DNA from: Streptantibioticus parmotrematis
Lineage (GTDB): Bacteria; Actinomycetota; Actinomycetes; Streptomycetales; Streptomycetaceae
Assembly: GCF_019890615.1 (NCBI RefSeq)
Contig: NZ_JAINVZ010000003.1
Location: 1-64,000 of the forward strand
Reading direction: 5' to 3'
DNA length: 64,000 nt
Below are positions 63,521 to 64,000 of this stretch, piece by piece; the first letter of the stretch is position 1; every line of letters starts with the position of its first letter. A program made the position numbers and the translations under genes. A model generated the notes under the pieces. It did no database searches. It was not told the DNA's origin and was given only the letters and a program-made list of their open reading frames with translations.

Positions 63521-63549
63521 GGAGGTGCCGGGGACGGTCCGGGAGGACG

Positions 63550-64000
63550 TCAGCGGGCGTAGTACTCGACGACGAGCTGCTCGTCGCAGATCACCGGGAT
63601 CTCGCGGCGGTTGGGGTCGCGGTCCAGGCGGAACGCCAGGGCGTCCAGGTTGACCTGGAGGTACTTCGGGGTCTCGCCCTCTCCCGCCCAGCCGCCGGCC
63701 TTGGCGACCTGGAACGGGGTCTTGGCGCGGGAGCGCTCGCGGACCTGCACCACGTCGTCCGGGCGGACCCGGAAGGACGGGCGGTCGACCTTGCGGCCGT
63801 TGACCTCGATGTGACCGTGGACGACCATCTGCCGGGCCTGGTAGATGGTGCGGGCCAGGCCGGACCGCAGGACGAGCGCGTCCAGACGGCGCTCAAGCTC
63901 GATGATCAGCGCATCGCCGGTCTTGCCTTCGACCTTCCGAGCGCGGTCGTAGGCACGGCGCATCTGCGTCTCGCTGATGTCGTACTGGGCGCGCAGACGC
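63550..64000 (-). CDS. rpsD: 30S ribosomal protein S4 (partial, N-terminus beyond window)
   Basis: The frame runs off the right edge at 64000, reading [13 protein letters not shown] before the internal ATG at 63963. The visible 149 codons carry the S4 RNA-binding domain ([29 protein letters not shown]) and end in EYYAR, the normal C-terminus. S4 binds 16S rRNA early in assembly. About 50 N-terminal residues are missing. Confidence 0.97.
   Translation of the reverse strand, partial: RLRAQYDISETQMRRAYDRARKVEGKTGDALIIELERRLDALVLRSGLARTIYQARQMVVHGHIEVNGRKVDRPSFRVRPDDVVQVRERSRAKTPFQVAKAGGWAGEGETPKYLQVNLDALAFRLDRDPNRREIPVICDEQLVVEYYAR

Overview
The window is chromosomal core DNA from a high-GC actinomycete, almost certainly a Streptomyces. 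It is very GC-rich with GC-rich third codon positions, uses many GTG and some TTG starts, and carries lineage markers: the regulator BldD with an intact cyclic-di-GMP signature at the same residue numbers as the S. coelicolor protein, the actinobacterial integration host factor, a PGKGP-type EF-P and a helicase-dead PriA. The gene order matches, from memory, the conserved region of Streptomyces chromosomes running from hisG and the rib genes to rpsD. I saw no insertion sequence, prophage, CRISPR array, rRNA or tRNA gene.

Layout. 1-9.3 kb is a loosely organised block: a secreted C39-like peptidase, an M24 peptidase, a P-loop kinase, a candidate small RNA, a TPR-AAA+ ATPase, a coupled pair of CNNM/CBS membrane proteins and a PH-domain membrane protein. 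9.4-15.1 kb holds hisE-hisG and the riboflavin operon ribD-ribE-ribM-ribBA-ribH, headed by an FMN riboswitch. 15.4-17.7 kb has a uracil permease and a DUF5995 protein. 17.7-22.4 kb is an amino-acid catabolic operon (APC permease, Lrp/AsnC regulator, nitrilase-family amidase, FAD monooxygenase) whose last two genes closely resemble the lysine pair DavA/DavB. 22.5-27 kb carries the GuaB1-type GMP reductase, htpX-pspAB and a SorC-type regulator. 27.2-35.6 kb holds rpe, rsmB, fmt, def, priA and metK. 36-38.7 kb holds coaBC, rpoZ, gmk and mihF. 38.9-49 kb is the pyrimidine operon pyrR-pyrB-pyrC-(membrane protein)-carA-carB-pyrD-pyrF, divergent from bldD. 49.9-53 kb holds nusB, efp, a degenerate M24 protein and a P-loop protein. 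53.2-57.4 kb is the shikimate operon aroE-C-K-B-Q, joined upstream to mltG, ruvX, alaS, two small membrane proteins and rpsD, which runs off the right edge.

How it works together. Most minus-strand genes are joined by 1-8 nt stop/start overlaps, so the rib, pyr, aro, alaS-aroE and CNNM sets are probably translationally coupled. Visible control signals are the FMN riboswitch, a PyrR-binding loop next to the pyrR ribosome binding site, a BldD operator on the bldD promoter, a 15-bp palindrome before the permease gene and 13-bp direct repeats before davA. Several long perfect hairpins separate transcription units.

No wholly new multi-gene system stands out. The items most worth following are the DavBA-type module, the candidate small RNA with a C-rich loop at about 3.8 kb, the M24 protein that has lost metal ligands, the short leader ORF before the CNNM pair, and several arrays of helically phased short repeats in promoters.
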